NCBI RefSeq assembly: GCF_016097555.1
Contig: NC_054706.1
Span: 56,559,407-56,623,406, forward strand
Length of the DNA stretch: 64,000 bases
DNA from: Gigantopelta aegis
Lineage: Eukaryota > Mollusca > Gastropoda > Neomphalida > Peltospiridae
Direction: 5' to 3'
Shown here: piece by piece, positions 47,124 through 57,980 of the stretch
How the letters are laid out: each line of letters begins with the position of its first letter
How positions within the stretch are numbered: the stretch's first letter is position 1
Notes under the pieces: generated by a model
The model's input: the letters and a program-made list of their open reading frames with translations, nothing else
What the model was told of the DNA's origin: nothing
Database searches by the model: none
Program-made: the position numbers and the translations under genes

Positions 47124-49062
47124 TAGTCAAACCTGCTTTGGCGGCCACCTCTATAAGACGGCCACCTGTCTATGACGGCCACTTCCAGGTCCCCCCCCAA
47201 CTCAATTTACAGTATATTTTACCTCTATATGACAACCACCTGCTCAACGCGGTCAGCGGCCTTTTTTTTTTTTTTTAACCAAAAAGGGTAAATGGACCTG
47301 TCTGTGGTGGAGAAAAGCAGAGAGGTGTTGGCAGATTATGAAACCAATCAGCCATCTGATAAAAAGAGGATATAAACATACTGACGTGGAAATGGTTCAA
47401 TGATGCTACAGCTCGTAAAATAAATGTCAACGATCCGTTGATTAAGGAGAAGGCATTATAATTTGCTGTGGATTTGGGTGCGTGCGTAAGGCTTTCACAT
47501 GCTCATATACCACATAGGTTTCGAGCACGTCCCCCCAGGGTTCGGCCCCTGGAAGGCCATATTCCCAGTCTGGAGCTCGTCGCAGTAAGACGTGTTTGTG
47601 CACACTGCACGTGCTTTCGCGGCTTGACTTTTGTTGTTTTTGTCAGCGAAGTGAAGTTTTCTACTGGGATTGAAACTAATTGAACGCTGGAACGCTTCTC
47701 GTTTCGACAGTCTGCACCACCACCAGGTTGGATTCTTTTTTAGCGATATTCCTTGCCTCCACGTCATTTCTCCGTCTGACTATGTTGACTTTTTTTTCGT
47801 GACTCGTATGACGGCCATTCTTCATAACGCCACGGTTGTTTGCGTTTAATCTCTACATGTCCGAGCCTGTCCTAGCAGCACTGGAAGATTGACCGCCCCA
47901 CTCTAAGAAGAAATAGGAAGCGGGGTCGGCCCTTACTACTCTTTTCTAGACTTTACTTTGTTTTATTGTGATACCATCTCGTATCCTCCGGAGTCGGGCC
48001 CGTCCGCACCACTATACCAACCCATGACGACTGGACTATACCCTAGTCTGATTCTCTCTCTCGTTCAGACGGATCCGGCTTCTCAAGATCTGTATTTCAG
48101 CACAGCACTACACCTTCAACGTCTATTGACTGTCAATCTAGGGGTTTTCTTGACGGGATGCAACCCATCTCGTCCCTACAAGCTGTGCACCCCAACGGCC
48201 TTAACGAGGCCACTCACGTGGACATATAGGTCGGACTTTAAACTTTTAGACCTTCGTTCAAAAAGTTATGTCGAAATTACTTTTTTTTTTTTAATATTAT
48301 TAAATAGTCTGATCCTCTGTTCTTTCTCTTCTTTATTTTTGGACTGTCCTTCTAAAATACTCCAAATTATATAAATATTCGACCGAGCAGTTAATTCTTT
48401 TTATTTTTGGCTTGTAACTTTTTTTCTTTTTAAAAAAAAATCTATTAACTTTTTTACTAATTGCTATTTTCAAACATCTGCCCATTTTTAACTCTACCCC
48501 CCCCCCCCCCCCAATATCCCCCATCCCGAGTCAGGCCACCGATATTATTTAATTTCTTTTTGACCACCCGATCAAATTTAATGAGTAGAATTTTCTTTAT
48601 TAATTATATTAGAGATGCGCATCAAAATTTTAAAGGCCCACTATTTAATTTTTGGATGTAAATTTCAAAATTGTCCGCTTATTTTTTTTCTGTCCCGGGA
48701 CAAGCCCCTGGCTATCCAGAGACAGGCCCCGGGACGGACATGCTCGAAACTCTAGTGGTATATGAGCATGTAAAAATTATTCGTACTCGCACTGGAAGGC
48801 CAGGGGCCCAATCCGGGGCAGAGTGGATTTGGGTGTAGACCTTTTCAAAGCGTCAAATGGCTAGCTGGAATCATTCAGGCGTAGACACAACATTGCTGTA
48901 GGTACACTGAGCGGCGAGAGAGGTGATGTAAGTGACAAGGCGGTTGAGGATTGGAAGTAGTAGTGGTAGTAGTGGTATTTAAATGTTACATCTTATGCTA
49001 CCTCTATATGACGGCCATTTTTCAGTATTCCCGTGAGTGGCCACCATAGACAGGTTGGACTG
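47124..49062 (+). mobile_element. Pogo/Tigger-type transposon, decayed, with a large insertion
   Basis: The ends AGTCAAACCTGCTTTGGCGG (left) and, on the other strand, AGTCCAACCTGTCTATGGTG (right) are inverted. Tandem GGCCACCT motifs lie near both ends. Remnants of a CENP-B-type DNA-binding domain are read in three pieces: DLSVVEKSREVLADYE near 47290, WKWFNDATARKINVNDPLIK near 47382, and FKASNG.LESFRRRHNIAVG near 48843. Stop codons interrupt the first two pieces and the third (TAG in place of Trp after FKASNG). The catalytic domain is absent. Confidence 0.8.
47481..48822. mobile_element. Unclassified 1.34-kb insertion inside the pogo-type element
   Basis: GTGGATTTGGGTG stands at 47468-47480 and again at 48823-48835, and the pogo reading DLG... 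continues correctly across the repeat, so this is a target duplication of 13 bp. Near each end lies an inverted block, CATGCTCATATACCAC, followed by TTTCGAGCA. The interior has one 138-codon open frame (47958-48374) with no family I recognise, homopolymer runs and GTCCCGGGACAAGCCCCTGG text. Pieces occur also at 25250-25365. It could be a long SINE-like retroposon or a non-autonomous DNA element. Confidence 0.7.
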
Positions 49063-49068
49063 TGTGTG

Positions 49069-49099
<31 letters not shown>
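49063..49099. repeat. (TG)n microsatellite
   Basis: A plain TG tract between the pogo-type and Tc1-type ends. Confidence 0.9.
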
Positions 49100-50119
49100 T
49101 CTTCAAAAAAAGAAACTTGACATTGGTAAAAATAATGCTATCGGATTATTTTTACAGAATCAAAGACATTGTAAAGACAATCAAGTAAGTAAGCGAATGG
49201 TGATGCAAAAATATTATAAAACACGTTCGATTCGCATAAACGTAGCCATACTCAACGTTTGTACTGAAACGCAATGACGCAATCCTCAGAGAAGCACGTG
49301 CATCATGGAGTTATGTAACTTTGCATGCCGAACCCTCTGTTGGTGGGGCATAAAAGGTCATATCAACAGTGATTCAAACAAACCGCATAACGACACTGTA
49401 GGTAACATAATAATGCCAAGATTGACGTCAGCTCAACGCAATAATGCCATTGGGAGATTGCAAGCAGGGGCAACTTTGACATCTCCAGACAGGGCATCTC
49501 TGCTTTATGGGCACGGTATGACACCACTCAAAGTGTTAATGACAGGCCAAGGTCAGGTCGTCCCAGAGTAACCACAGCCACTCTAGATCGATACATCCGG
49601 GTGTGTCATCTTCGAAATCGAACCACAACAGCAACAACCACAGCGACACAAATGCCTGGACTACGCAGAATTTCTGACCAGACATTTCGTAATCGTCTGA
49701 GGGAGGCAGGAATTTTCCATAGAAGACTAGTGCGACGTAACATTTTGACCCCACGTCACTTAGCGGTGCGTCTGCAGTTGCCAGCAGAGGGTGAGATGGA
49801 CACGTGCCAGGCGGAGGACTGTTTTGTTGTCAAATGAGTCCTGTTTTCTCCTGTCACGTGCTGATGGACGCACACGTGTCTATAGACGTCGAAGGGAACG
49901 TTATGCTCCACACTGCGTACAAAAAGTCGACCGTTTTGGTAGTGGCAGTGTCATGGTGTGGGCAGGAATCCATCATGGTGGCAGGACGGCTCCTGTGCAT
50001 ATGGCAGGTGCACTGACGGGCATGATATATCTAGACAAGACCCGTCAGCATCACGTCGTTTTTTAAAAAATTTTATTATTAAACTTTGAAAATCAATGTC
50101 AAGTTTCTTTTTTTGAAGA
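49100..50119 (+). mobile_element. Decayed Tc1-type transposon, internally truncated
   Basis: TCTTCAAAAAAAGAAACTTG at the left and the inverted CAAGTTTCTTTTTTTGAAGA at the right are the ends. Transposase remnants in several frames include MPRLTSAQRNNAIGRLQAG (from 49413), LRRISDQTFRNRLREAG, and ERYAPHCVQKVDRFGSGSVM. The part with the last two catalytic residues is missing, and frame changes separate the pieces. It is a close cousin of the intact element at 45562. Confidence 0.88.
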
Positions 50120-50166
50120 TATATATATATTTTATTTTATTTTTTATTATTATTTTTTTCTTGTTA

Positions 50167-50660
50167 AAGGGACGGTCTTGAGTTTGACTTCAGATGTTTC
50201 CAACTAACTGTACCTCTATGATGACCAAAATTACATATTAACTAAATTATAGTTTCTTTTTTAAACTATCGGAGCGCGATATATAGCGCAGTGGTAAAGC
50301 TCTCACTTGACGCGCGGTCAGTTTAGGATCGATGTACGTCGTTTGGCCCATTGGTCCATTTGTCGTCCCAGCGGCTGGTGTAACAAAGATCATGGCATGT
50401 ACTATGTATGTACTATCCTGTCTGTTGGATTATACATATAAAAATTCCCTTGCTGCTAATTAATCGCAATTGAGAAGCGACAGTGGGTTTCCTCTCGAAT
50501 TATCTTTGTGGTCCAAGTTACCCACATGTTCGACGCCATATATGATATAACCGTAGTCAAAATCGAAATTTTACCTCACAATAATTTTATACGTACGAAA
50601 CACTATATGAAGTAAAATGAAAAATTGAAAACATCGATCAGAACAGTTCCTTTAATTCAA
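50167..50660. mobile_element. AAGGGAC-family MITE containing a SINE
   Basis: AAAGGGACGGTCTTGAGTTT at the left and GAACAGTTCCTTTAAT at the right are its diverged ends. TTTTATACGTACGAAAC matches the 2163-2560 copy on the other strand. Confidence 0.65.
50270..50555 (+). mobile_element. SINE nested in the MITE
   Basis: The head has ATAGCGCAGTGGTAAAGCTC (box A-like) and TTAGGATCGATGTACG. The body has CTGCTAATTAATCGCAATTG and GTGGGTTTCCTCTCGAA. It is in + orientation with the 3' tail decayed. Confidence 0.78.
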
Positions 50661-50682
50661 CAACGTTCTAGATAGGCCTACA

Positions 50683-50940
50683 CCGGCCTCGGTGGAATCG
50701 TGATTAAGTCATCGGACATAAGGCTGGTAGGTACAGGGTTCGCAGCCAGAGCGAGCTTTAACGACTCAATAGGTAGGTGTAAGACCATTACACCCTCTTC
50801 TCTCTCACTAACCACTAATAACTAATCCTCTATCATAGACATGCAGCCCAGATAGCTGAGGTGTGTGCCCATGACAGCGTGCTTGAACCATAATTGGATA
50901 TAAGCACGAAAAATAAGTTGAAATGAAATGAAAATGTGTC
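50683..50940 (+). mobile_element. SINE of the AAGCACGAA-type, near full length
   Basis: The head CCGGCCTCGGTGGAATCGTG and GGTAGGTACAGGGTTCGCAG is followed by TCTTCTCTCTCACTAAC and TAATTGGATATAAGCACGAA. The same family on the - strand is at 52026-52305. Confidence 0.82.
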
Positions 50941-51191
50941 ATAGTAAGTAATGCCATTGTTTGTTAGTAGAATTAATTATATTGGCGATTGTAAATGTAA
51001 CGAATTATTCGATTGCATGGTACGTTTGTTCATTGTTAGAAATTATTTCATACAATTTGTACCCGACTGGCGTTTATATATGCAGCGTATATGTTAGATC
51101 GTGTACTCTGCCTTTCGATAGCTAAACGGATACGTGGACAGTTATAAGAGAGATTATAACTGTCCAAATATCCGTCTAGCTCTCAACAGGT

Positions 51192-51521
51192 AGAAGGAAG
51201 GAAATGTTTTATTTAACGACGGCCTCATCACGTTTTATTTACGGTTATATGGCGTCAGACATATGGTTAAGGACCACACAGATATTGGGGGAGAAAACCC
51301 CTGTCGCCACGTCATGGGCTACTCTTTTTCGATTAGCAGCAAAGGATCTTTTTATATGTACCATCCCACAGACAGGATAATACATACCACGGCCTTTGTT
51401 ACACCAGTTGTGGAGCACTGGCTGGAACGAGAAATGGCCCACTGGGCCCACCGACGTGGATCGATCCTAGATCAATCACGCATCAGGCGAGCGCTGTACA
51501 AATGAGCTACGGCCCGCCCCT
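51192..51521 (-). mobile_element. Full-length SINE, CAACACATT-like tail and CGTAGC head
   Basis: It opens GAAATGTTTTATTTAACGAC and ends with the head CGCTGTACAAATGAGCTACG with GCCCGCCCC, which reads as a box A-like tRNA start on the - strand. Confidence 0.88.
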
Positions 51522-51756
51522 CTCAATAGGTAGACTTCTCAGGCTAAGCGTATGTATACACTTGCATACAAATGTTAACTCATTGAGGAGAGCGATTACT
51601 TGCTCCTCTAACTTAGAATATCAGGAACCATTTAAGATATTACCATATTGGTACCATATAAATTCACATGCGATGGAGAGTTAAACATTACTCTTCTTGA
51701 ACTAGTGATAGCTCCCCTAAAACGACGAGGTTTGATTTTAAAAAGTAAAGAAAAGA

Positions 51757-51998
51757 AAGAAATGTTTTATTTAACGACGCACTCAACACGTTTTATTTAC
51801 GGTTATATGGAAGGAAGGAAGGAAATGATTTATTTAACGACGCACTCAACACATTTTATTTACGGTTATATGGCGTCAGACATATGGTTAAGGACCACAC
51901 ATATATTGAGGGGGGAGGAAACCCGCTGTCGCCACTTCATGGGCTACTCTTTTCGATTAGCAGCAAGGGATCTTTTATATGCACCATCCCATAGACAG
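51757..51998 (-). mobile_element. Two SINE tails in tandem
   Basis: AAATGTTTTATTTAACGACG starts at 51761 and runs only to GGTTATATGG (51810). After a GGAA-rich stretch, AAATGATTTATTTAACGACG begins a second, longer copy that ends at CCATCCCATAGACAGG. Confidence 0.85.
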
Positions 51999-52025
51999 GT
52001 ACTTCTAAAATGCAAGGAAATGCAT

Positions 52026-52305
52026 TTTAGAACTTCTCGCTTTATTCATTCATTTCAACATATGTTCGTGCTTATATCCAATTAAGGTTCAAGCACGCTG
52101 TCCTGGGCACACACCTCAGCTATATGGGCTGTCTGTCAAGGTTAGTGGGTTAGGTGTTAGTGAGAGAGAAGAGGATGTAGTGGTCTTACACCTACCGATT
52201 GAGTCGTTAAAAACTCTTTATGGGTGAGAACCGGTACCGGGCTGCGAACCCTGTACCTACCAGCCTTATGTCCGATGGTTTGACCACAACACCACCGAGT
52301 TTCTC
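52026..52305 (-). mobile_element. SINE of the AAGCACGAA type, full length
   Basis: The 3' end CATTCATTTCAACATATG is at the left. The head at the right reads on the - strand GGTGTTGTGGTCAAACCATC and GTACAGGGTTCGCAGCCCGG. Confidence 0.85.
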
Positions 52306-52309
52306 GTTT

Positions 52310-52630
52310 TAAACATTTTTTTTTTTTTGGAAAGCAGGATCCCGGACACCCTCGATCTCAGTCACCCCCCCCCCCCCTCCATGTTCAAGTACTTTCGACG
52401 TGCTTGCATACCTCATATATTTAATGCATGCACGGCAAGTACGTAGCCTACAAGACCATACTCTGATTAAAATCCGGGGGGGGGGGGGGGGGGCACTACA
52501 TAAACAAATGAAAACACTATACAAATTAAACCCTGAGATGTGTATGTTATTTTCTGGAGTTAAAAAGTGAGATTATCAGGGGGGCAACTGCCCTTCCCCC
52601 CCCCCCCCCCCCGGGAGGTTACGGCCCTGG
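52310..52630. repeat. Homopolymer-rich elements
   Basis: Three long runs (C near 52370, G near 52485, C near 52605) lie among AAGTACGTAGCCTAC and GAGGTTACGGCCCTGG, inverted relatives of the GGGCCGTAGC ends seen at 28180. Confidence 0.55.
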
Positions 52631-52749
52631 CCTACATTTATTTACGGGCGTTCGGGTCCTGGTTAGAATTTCTGGACATTTACGACAATGCAGCGTAGCA
52701 CGCTTGACACGTCTGTCGAGTAGTACTAAAGTAAACACCCCGAAACTCC

Positions 52750-52835
52750 AACCAGGGCCCCGTTCCACGAAGCGATCCTCATGCACCTCAGGTGATCTTA
52801 GCGCAAAAATCGCTTCGTCGAATGGGGCCCAAGAC
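52750..52835. mobile_element. Mini palindromic element, GGGCCCCGTTCCACG ends
   Basis: CAGGGCCCCGTTCCACGAAG with CGAT and its inverse ATCGCTTCGTCGAATGGGGC face each other. It is a very short cousin of 30057-31152. Confidence 0.75.
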
Positions 52836-52957
52836 CCAAACACCCGTGCATTTATTTATTTATTTTTCTAATTGAAGACATTCTTTTTAATTGTATGTAA
52901 TGTATATATATATACATATATACAAATATCTTCGCAAGACAAGGTACCATTTTGTAT

Positions 52958-53216
52958 AACACATGGGGGTGGGATCCATTCAACTGATTGTTTTTTTTTC
53001 TTGTTCCAACCAGTGCATCACAACTGGACAAAGGCCGTAGTATGTGTTTTCCTGTCCGTGGGAAAGTGCATATAAAAGATCCCTTTCTGCATTAGGAAAC
53101 ATGTAGCGGGTTTCCTCTCATGACTACGAGTCAGAATTACCAAATGTTTGACATCTAATAGCAGATGATTATTTAATCAATGTGCTCCAGTGGTGTCGTT
53201 AAACAAAACAAACTTT
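52958..53216 (+). mobile_element. SINE, third head type, GAGCACATT-type tail
   Basis: GGGATCCATTCAACTGATTG, GGGTTTCCTCTCATGACTAC and GTGGTGTCGTTAAACAAAAC mark head, body and tail. Confidence 0.82.
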
Positions 53217-53249
53217 AGTTATAGCATGGGTCCCTGGTGATTCGAGGTA

Positions 53250-53460
53250 TTTAAAGGGACAGACCCTAGTTTTTAAACACTAAGGCATATTTTTCACCTA
53301 GACCCTAGTTTCAACCCGTAAAACTGGACACTAAGTTTGGTCAATTTACAAACTTGTAACAAATGTGGAGATACAAAAGAGTAAAACAAGAGTCTGTGAC
53401 GTTAAAATACCCTTAAAAATAGACTAAAACTCGACTCCATCACAGTTACTTCTCAAACGC
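53250..53460. repeat. AAAGGGACAGACCCTAG repeat
   Basis: ACACTAAGTTTGGTCAATTT and CAAGAGTCTGTGACGTTAAA match 55545-55830 with differences. Confidence 0.6.
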
Positions 53461-53489
53461 ACGTGCGTTTTTAAAAATATGAAAAATTA

Positions 53490-53560
53490 CAGGATAGCAC
53501 ATTCCACGACCTTTGATATACCAGTTGTGGTGCACTGGCTATGAAGAGAAATAGCGGCTA
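53490..53560 (-). mobile_element. SINE fragment
   Basis: CAGGATAGCACATTCCACGA and CCAGTTGTGGTGCACTGGCT are SINE body. Confidence 0.7.
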
Positions 53561-53764
53561 TTAGGTGTCAAACAAAGGTACATGATGATCAACATCAATT
53601 TAAAATTCTAGCAGTCTGCAAATCGTTTACCCCTGCACCGCCATATGCGAAGCCTACCATATGATTTCATCTTTTATCGGTAAACATAACTGTTTGCCAC
53701 TGTGGTCTTTTCAAGCCCAGACGTTGCTGGGTCCACTGTACGCGGAGTTGATGGTGCTGTTGTG

Positions 53765-53833
53765 TCCAATGTGAGGAATGAATGAATGAATGTTTACTGA
53801 CATCCCAACACGAAAAATACATCGGTTAACCAA
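53765..53833 (-). mobile_element. SINE tail (AACATTCATT type), target of the next SINE
   Basis: GAATGAATGAATGTTTACTG, ACATCCCAACACGAAAAATA and CATCGGTTAACC read as this tail on the - strand. It continues after the next element at 54231. Confidence 0.78.
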
Positions 53834-54219
53834 AAAAGTAGTTTGTTTTATTTAACTAGAGCACAATGATTTTTTATCTTATCATCGGACGGTAAACATA
53901 TGGTCATTCTGACACTGTTTTTTTTTTATAGAGGAAACCCGCTGTCGCCACATAGGCTACTCTTTTACGACAGGCAGCAAGGGATCTTTTATTTGCGCTT
54001 CCCACAGGCAGGATAGCACAAACCATGGCCTTTGTTCAACCAGTTATGGATCACTGGTCGGTGCAAGTGATTTACACCCCCATTGAGCCTTGCGGAGCAC
54101 TCACTCGGGGTTTGGAGTCGGTATCTGGATTAAAAATCCCATGCCTCGACTGGGATCCGAACCCAGTACCTACCAGCCTGTAGACCGATGGCCTAACTAC
54201 GACTCCACCGAGGCCGGTT
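53834..54219 (-). mobile_element. Full-length SINE nested in another SINE
   Basis: CGGTTAACCAA occurs at 53823-53833 and 54220-54230. The head (box B-like TGGGTTCGGATCCCAGTCGA on the - strand) and the GAGCACAATGATT tail match the copy at 44909. Confidence 0.92.
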
Positions 54220-54359
54220 CGGTTAACCAATGAGGATGTCAGTTTCTGCTTGAAAGCGATTTTACAGACGGGTTTCCCTGATGTAACGATCTTCTGCCGC
54301 TGTTGTTACTCTTCGTCTTGGCAGTTTGTAAAGACAGCAAGTTGGCCCAGACATAAACA

Positions 54360-54556
54360 CAGGGCCGTGGGGGGGGGGGGGGGGGAGCAGGGGGGAGCAA
54401 GGGGAGGGGGGGCAGTTGACCCCGGAAAAAATTATAGAATCTTATAGAAAATTATCTCCTTAACCGTTTAAGGAGTTATAGACTATTAACTACTCAGTTG
54501 CCCCCCCCCCCCCCCCGACCCCCGCAAATAAAAAAATCCTAACTACGGCCCTGAAA
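54360..54556. mobile_element. Palindromic GGGCCGTxG element with G and C runs
   Basis: CAGGGCCGTGG with about 16 G at the left, and about 16 C with TCCTAACTACGGCCCTG at the right. The interior ACTATTAACTACTCAGTTGC is the inverse of that at 28240. Confidence 0.8.
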
Positions 54557-54559
54557 CAT

Positions 54560-55010
54560 TTAATACACTTAGATAGACACATGTTAAATTTTCGACTTCC
54601 TTATTGTTGATATCATGTATGTCGAATTGGGGGATACAAATTTAATTTTAACTGGACATTTCCCCCCTCTTTCTTTGTCTATGAATATGAATCAGAATTT
54701 CTATTTAATTTGATTAAATCAAAGAAAAATGTACCAATCTATGTTGATCTTATATCATTTAAAATTGGCAGGCTAAATAACATATTACCGTACATATATT
54801 TACACACAAGAATTGAAAATGGAAGAAACTACTGAAGGTACTAAATCAGTTTCATACCTCGGTTTACATACATGTGTAAATAAAGATTAACACCGGCTCC
54901 AAACTAACCTGTATGAATATCATTAGACCGTGGAAAGTCCACGAACCCGTCAGATGTGACCATGACCTACCGTAAAACACCTAAGAGCTGGCGCGCTTTG
55001 CAACAATACC
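54560..55010. other. No gene seen
   Basis: AT-rich DNA with no supported feature. Confidence 0.45.
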
Positions 55011-55098
55011 GTCGCTCGTTTTAGTCAGTAGGCCTTCTGTACAGACAGCTGTGTGACTTCGAAGAAAAATTGCTCCAGTGCTGTGGTGTAAAAACAAG
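54990..55098 (+). other. Possible noncoding first exon of the AS3MT-like gene
   Basis: GC-richer sequence ends in GTAAAAACAAG/GTTAGTG, a fair splice donor. The first coding exon starts with an acceptor only 8 bases before its ATG, so an upstream untranslated exon must exist. This is a candidate by position only. Confidence 0.3.
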
Positions 55099-55212
55099 GT
55101 TAGTGAAGTCATTTTCTTATGCTGATACGACAACGTAGCGCTTCATTCGATAAAATATAAAATTATATATCATTATACTATGTAATAATTATTAAAGTCG
55201 CAGACACTAGTT

Positions 55213-55545
55213 TAAAGGGACATTCCTGAGTTTGCTGCATTGTTAAGATGTTTTCGACTAATAAAATATTTATTCGATTAAACTTACATATTAAATATAA
55301 TTTCTTGTTTAGAATATCAGTGTCTATATATTCAGTGTGTTTCTGGTCGTGTTAATATTTATAAGAAGCCCAAACCGGACTATTTTAGGAAATAAAATGA
55401 AATTTAACCTAGAACAAATATTAGAACGATCAGAAACACGTTTAATATACAGCCACTAATATTTTATGCAGAAAAAATATATTTGATATATAATTACAAT
55501 CGGTAAAAAGTCTCTGTCAGTCGATAACACAGGAAAGTCCCTTAA
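55213..55545. mobile_element. AAGGGAC-family MITE, right end altered
   Basis: AAAGGGACATTCCTGAGTTT and TGTTTCTGGTCGTGTTAATA are shared with the complete copy at 58611-58910. Confidence 0.78.
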
Positions 55546-55830
55546 CCCGTGGAAATGAACACCAAGTTTGGTTAATCTACATACCTCACGGGCGTAGAAA
55601 AGTGCCAAAAAGTGTGTGTGTGTGGTGTGGTGTGGTGTGTGTGTGGGGGGGGGGGGGGGGGGGGGGGGGGGCACCCCCACCCCCACCCCGCCGCTTCCTA
55701 CGCCAGTATACCTGTAGCACATTTGCATAAAGTTACAACAGAGTGAAACGAGATTCTGTGATGTTGAAAAGGGGAAATGCCATTAGAAAATAAAATAAAG
55801 CTCGTACCCACCCGTTCCGCGGCCCCTGTA
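55545..55830. repeat. Second copy of the 53250 repeat, interrupted
   Basis: AACACCAAGTTTGGTTAATC and GAGTGAAACGAGATTCTGTG match 53320-53400. A CGTAGC-type element with about 27 G sits inside (55590-55706). Confidence 0.6.
55590..55706. mobile_element. GGGCGTAG-ended element with long G run
   Basis: GGGCGTAGAAAAGTG at the left, TTCCTACGCC at the right, and a TG-rich then G-only interior. ATACCT occurs on both sides. Confidence 0.65.
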
Positions 55831-56199
55831 TAATTTATACGCTGTGCAAGTCTCAACGACTTTTATATGTAAGCACTGCAGATGTAGTCACGGAGTAAAA
55901 ACTGAAAAAGGGCTAATAAAATAAAATAAATTAACCCAGGTTCAAGGTGAACCCTTCTTAGATATTTTGAATGAATGATTGATTGGCCTACACGTTTTGG
56001 TCGTAAGGGCTCCACGGGTGGTACCTTTGATTCCCCACACCCACACGTATATGCTTATTGATCCATACACAGCGGAAAGAGTGGGTACAACTAATACCAA
56101 CATGCCAGAAAAATGGTGTGTATACTCAAACTCTTACAGATATTTTGCTTACCATAATTCTCAGTAGTTGTGAACCGTGTTGTCAAAACACTGTACCTT

Positions 56200-56640
56200 T
56201 TATGGTTTGACCAAGTAACCCGAGCTGGGTATTGGGAATTGGGAAATTGTTTAACGTGCACATTCAGAGCAAGCTGTTGTAGCGCACGCCTGTCCTGGGC
56301 ACAAGTACCGGCCTCAGCCGGTTCCTCCGGGTTGGGGTGGGTGAAGGAGAGACCGCCTGCACTGGCAGATGCAAGGGAGCACCAGCAGTCCAACCGTAGT
56401 CGGAGCTAGGTAACTACATTCCACATATTTATCAAAAGGTCATGTCATGTCAGGTCAGGTCAGGTCAGGTCATAACAACGTGCACATTCAGAGCAAGCTG
56501 CTTTAGCTCTCGCCTGGCTGCTCCGCGGGGTGTGATACATGAACCGAGACAACCGAAAGTCTCTAACAACTCATTGTCGCGGACTATATTGGTGAAGTCT
56601 TTGGCCATCGCCGGTTTCCAATGCATGGACCCGACGTGTG
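56200..56640. repeat. Unclassified repeat with (AGGTC)n tract
   Basis: ACGTGCACATTCAGAGCAAG occurs at 56258 and again at 56479, on either side of an AGGTC pentamer tract at 56445-56470. Family not identified. Confidence 0.55.
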
Positions 56641-56645
56641 GCTAG

Positions 56646-56935
56646 GAAAGAAATGTTTTATTTAACGACGCACTCAACACATTTTATTTACGGTTATATG
56701 GCGTCAGATATATGGTTAAGGACCACACAGATATTAAGAGAGGAAATCCCGCTGTCGCCACTTCATGGGCTACTCTTTTTTTTCGATTAGCAGCAAGGGA
56801 TCTGTTGTATACACCATCCCATAGACAGGGTAGTACATACAACGGCCTTTGATATACCAGTCGTGGTGCACTGGCTGGAACGAGGAATAGTCCAATGGGC
56901 CCACCGACGGGGATCGATCCCAGACCGATCGCACA
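56646..56935 (-). mobile_element. SINE, CAACACATT tail and GATCGATCCC head
   Basis: AAATGTTTTATTTAACGACG at the left and GACGGGGATCGATCCCAGAC at the right define it. Confidence 0.88.
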
Positions 56936-57140
56936 TTTTTGCTGAAAATCGCAGTTCCATTTTTTGGGGGGTACCTTGCATTGATTTCAACCTCCCGTGT
57001 ATACTACATAACAACTGTATAACAAATAAAAATGTATATATCTATTGCCAATGGATAAAAGTATTTGTACACATAATCAATGTCACCATCTTCATATTAC
57101 TACCAATCAGAGCCGCAGCTGGATTTACACCGTAAATATA

Positions 57141-57669
57141 CTCTTAAAAAAACAGTAGGGAAACTCTAATAAGAATTTACATTTGCCAAAATTGTAAGGT
57201 ATATTAGCTGTGGGGAATGGTTATATGATAATAGTGAATTAATTGGGCAAACATTACAACCGGTGTTCAGTATCACAGTTGATTTATGACCACCAAAGAT
57301 CTTGAAGGACGATTAGGGTCAGAAGTGAAATATGAAAGTTGACGTTTTTTTATCAGTAAATCGCAAATTCAAACAATAAAAATGACTAAACACAAAACAA
57401 TAACAACTGTATGATCAACAGAATGAAAAAGATTGACAGAAATAATGTTCCACAGTGATTAATGAAAATTCCTGGAAATTGTCCAACTCGAGAATGACAC
57501 CCCACAAACGTGTATGGGGCAACTGCATGATGCATGTACTAAAACTATGGAATGTGATTCGGTGTGTTGATAAACAGACCTGAACGTTCTTTACTAAGAT
57601 GTCTGTGGTCAAAAGGTATGTTCGGTCTAACATTAATATTTCACGTTCCCCTACTTTTTATTGAAGAGT
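57141..57669. mobile_element. 529-bp non-autonomous Tc1/mariner-type element
   Basis: ACTCTTAAAAAAACAGTAGG at the left, and on the other strand ACTCTTCAATAAAAAGTAGG at the right, both next to TA. No transposase is seen. Confidence 0.78.
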
Positions 57670-57831
57670 ATATTTGACTGTCAGACCACGCATCTCGAAC
57701 TTTGACGTAGAACTTTCTTATTTTCTACAATGCAACATAAATAAAGATTATATCCCTTTCCTTAACGATTGGGTGTGCAAGACACCAGGACAGCTTTTTA
57801 TATTTCGTTTCTTTCATTTTCAGATTTCAAC

Positions 57832-57980
57832 ATGGCCGATCATGAACTGACTAAGAAAGTCAAGGGGTTTTACAACGACCTCGTTTTGAGCTGTGATTTT
57901 GTCTGTAACGTCAACGAACCCGACCTGACAGAGGAAGAGAGAGAATTAGTAAAGAAACTTCACCCTGAAACTATGAAGAG
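57832..57980 (+). CDS. AS3MT: AS3MT-like arsenite methyltransferase, first coding exon
   Basis: The acceptor TTTTCAG ends at 57823 and ATG follows 8 bases later. The 149 bases encode MADHELTKKVKGFYNDLVLS, then CDFVCNVNEPDLTEEE and ending HPETMK. The donor AG/GTTTGA is weak but is the one that keeps phase 2 and joins to RYYGSG. Alignment without gaps to human AS3MT puts Cys25 at human Cys32. The family transfers methyl groups from SAM to trivalent arsenic in the cytosol. Confidence 0.82.

Noticed and set aside
47958-48374. 138-codon open frame inside the 1.34-kb insertion as a host gene
   Set aside because: No recognisable domain, low-complexity ends and a position inside a mobile insertion; kept only as part of that element.
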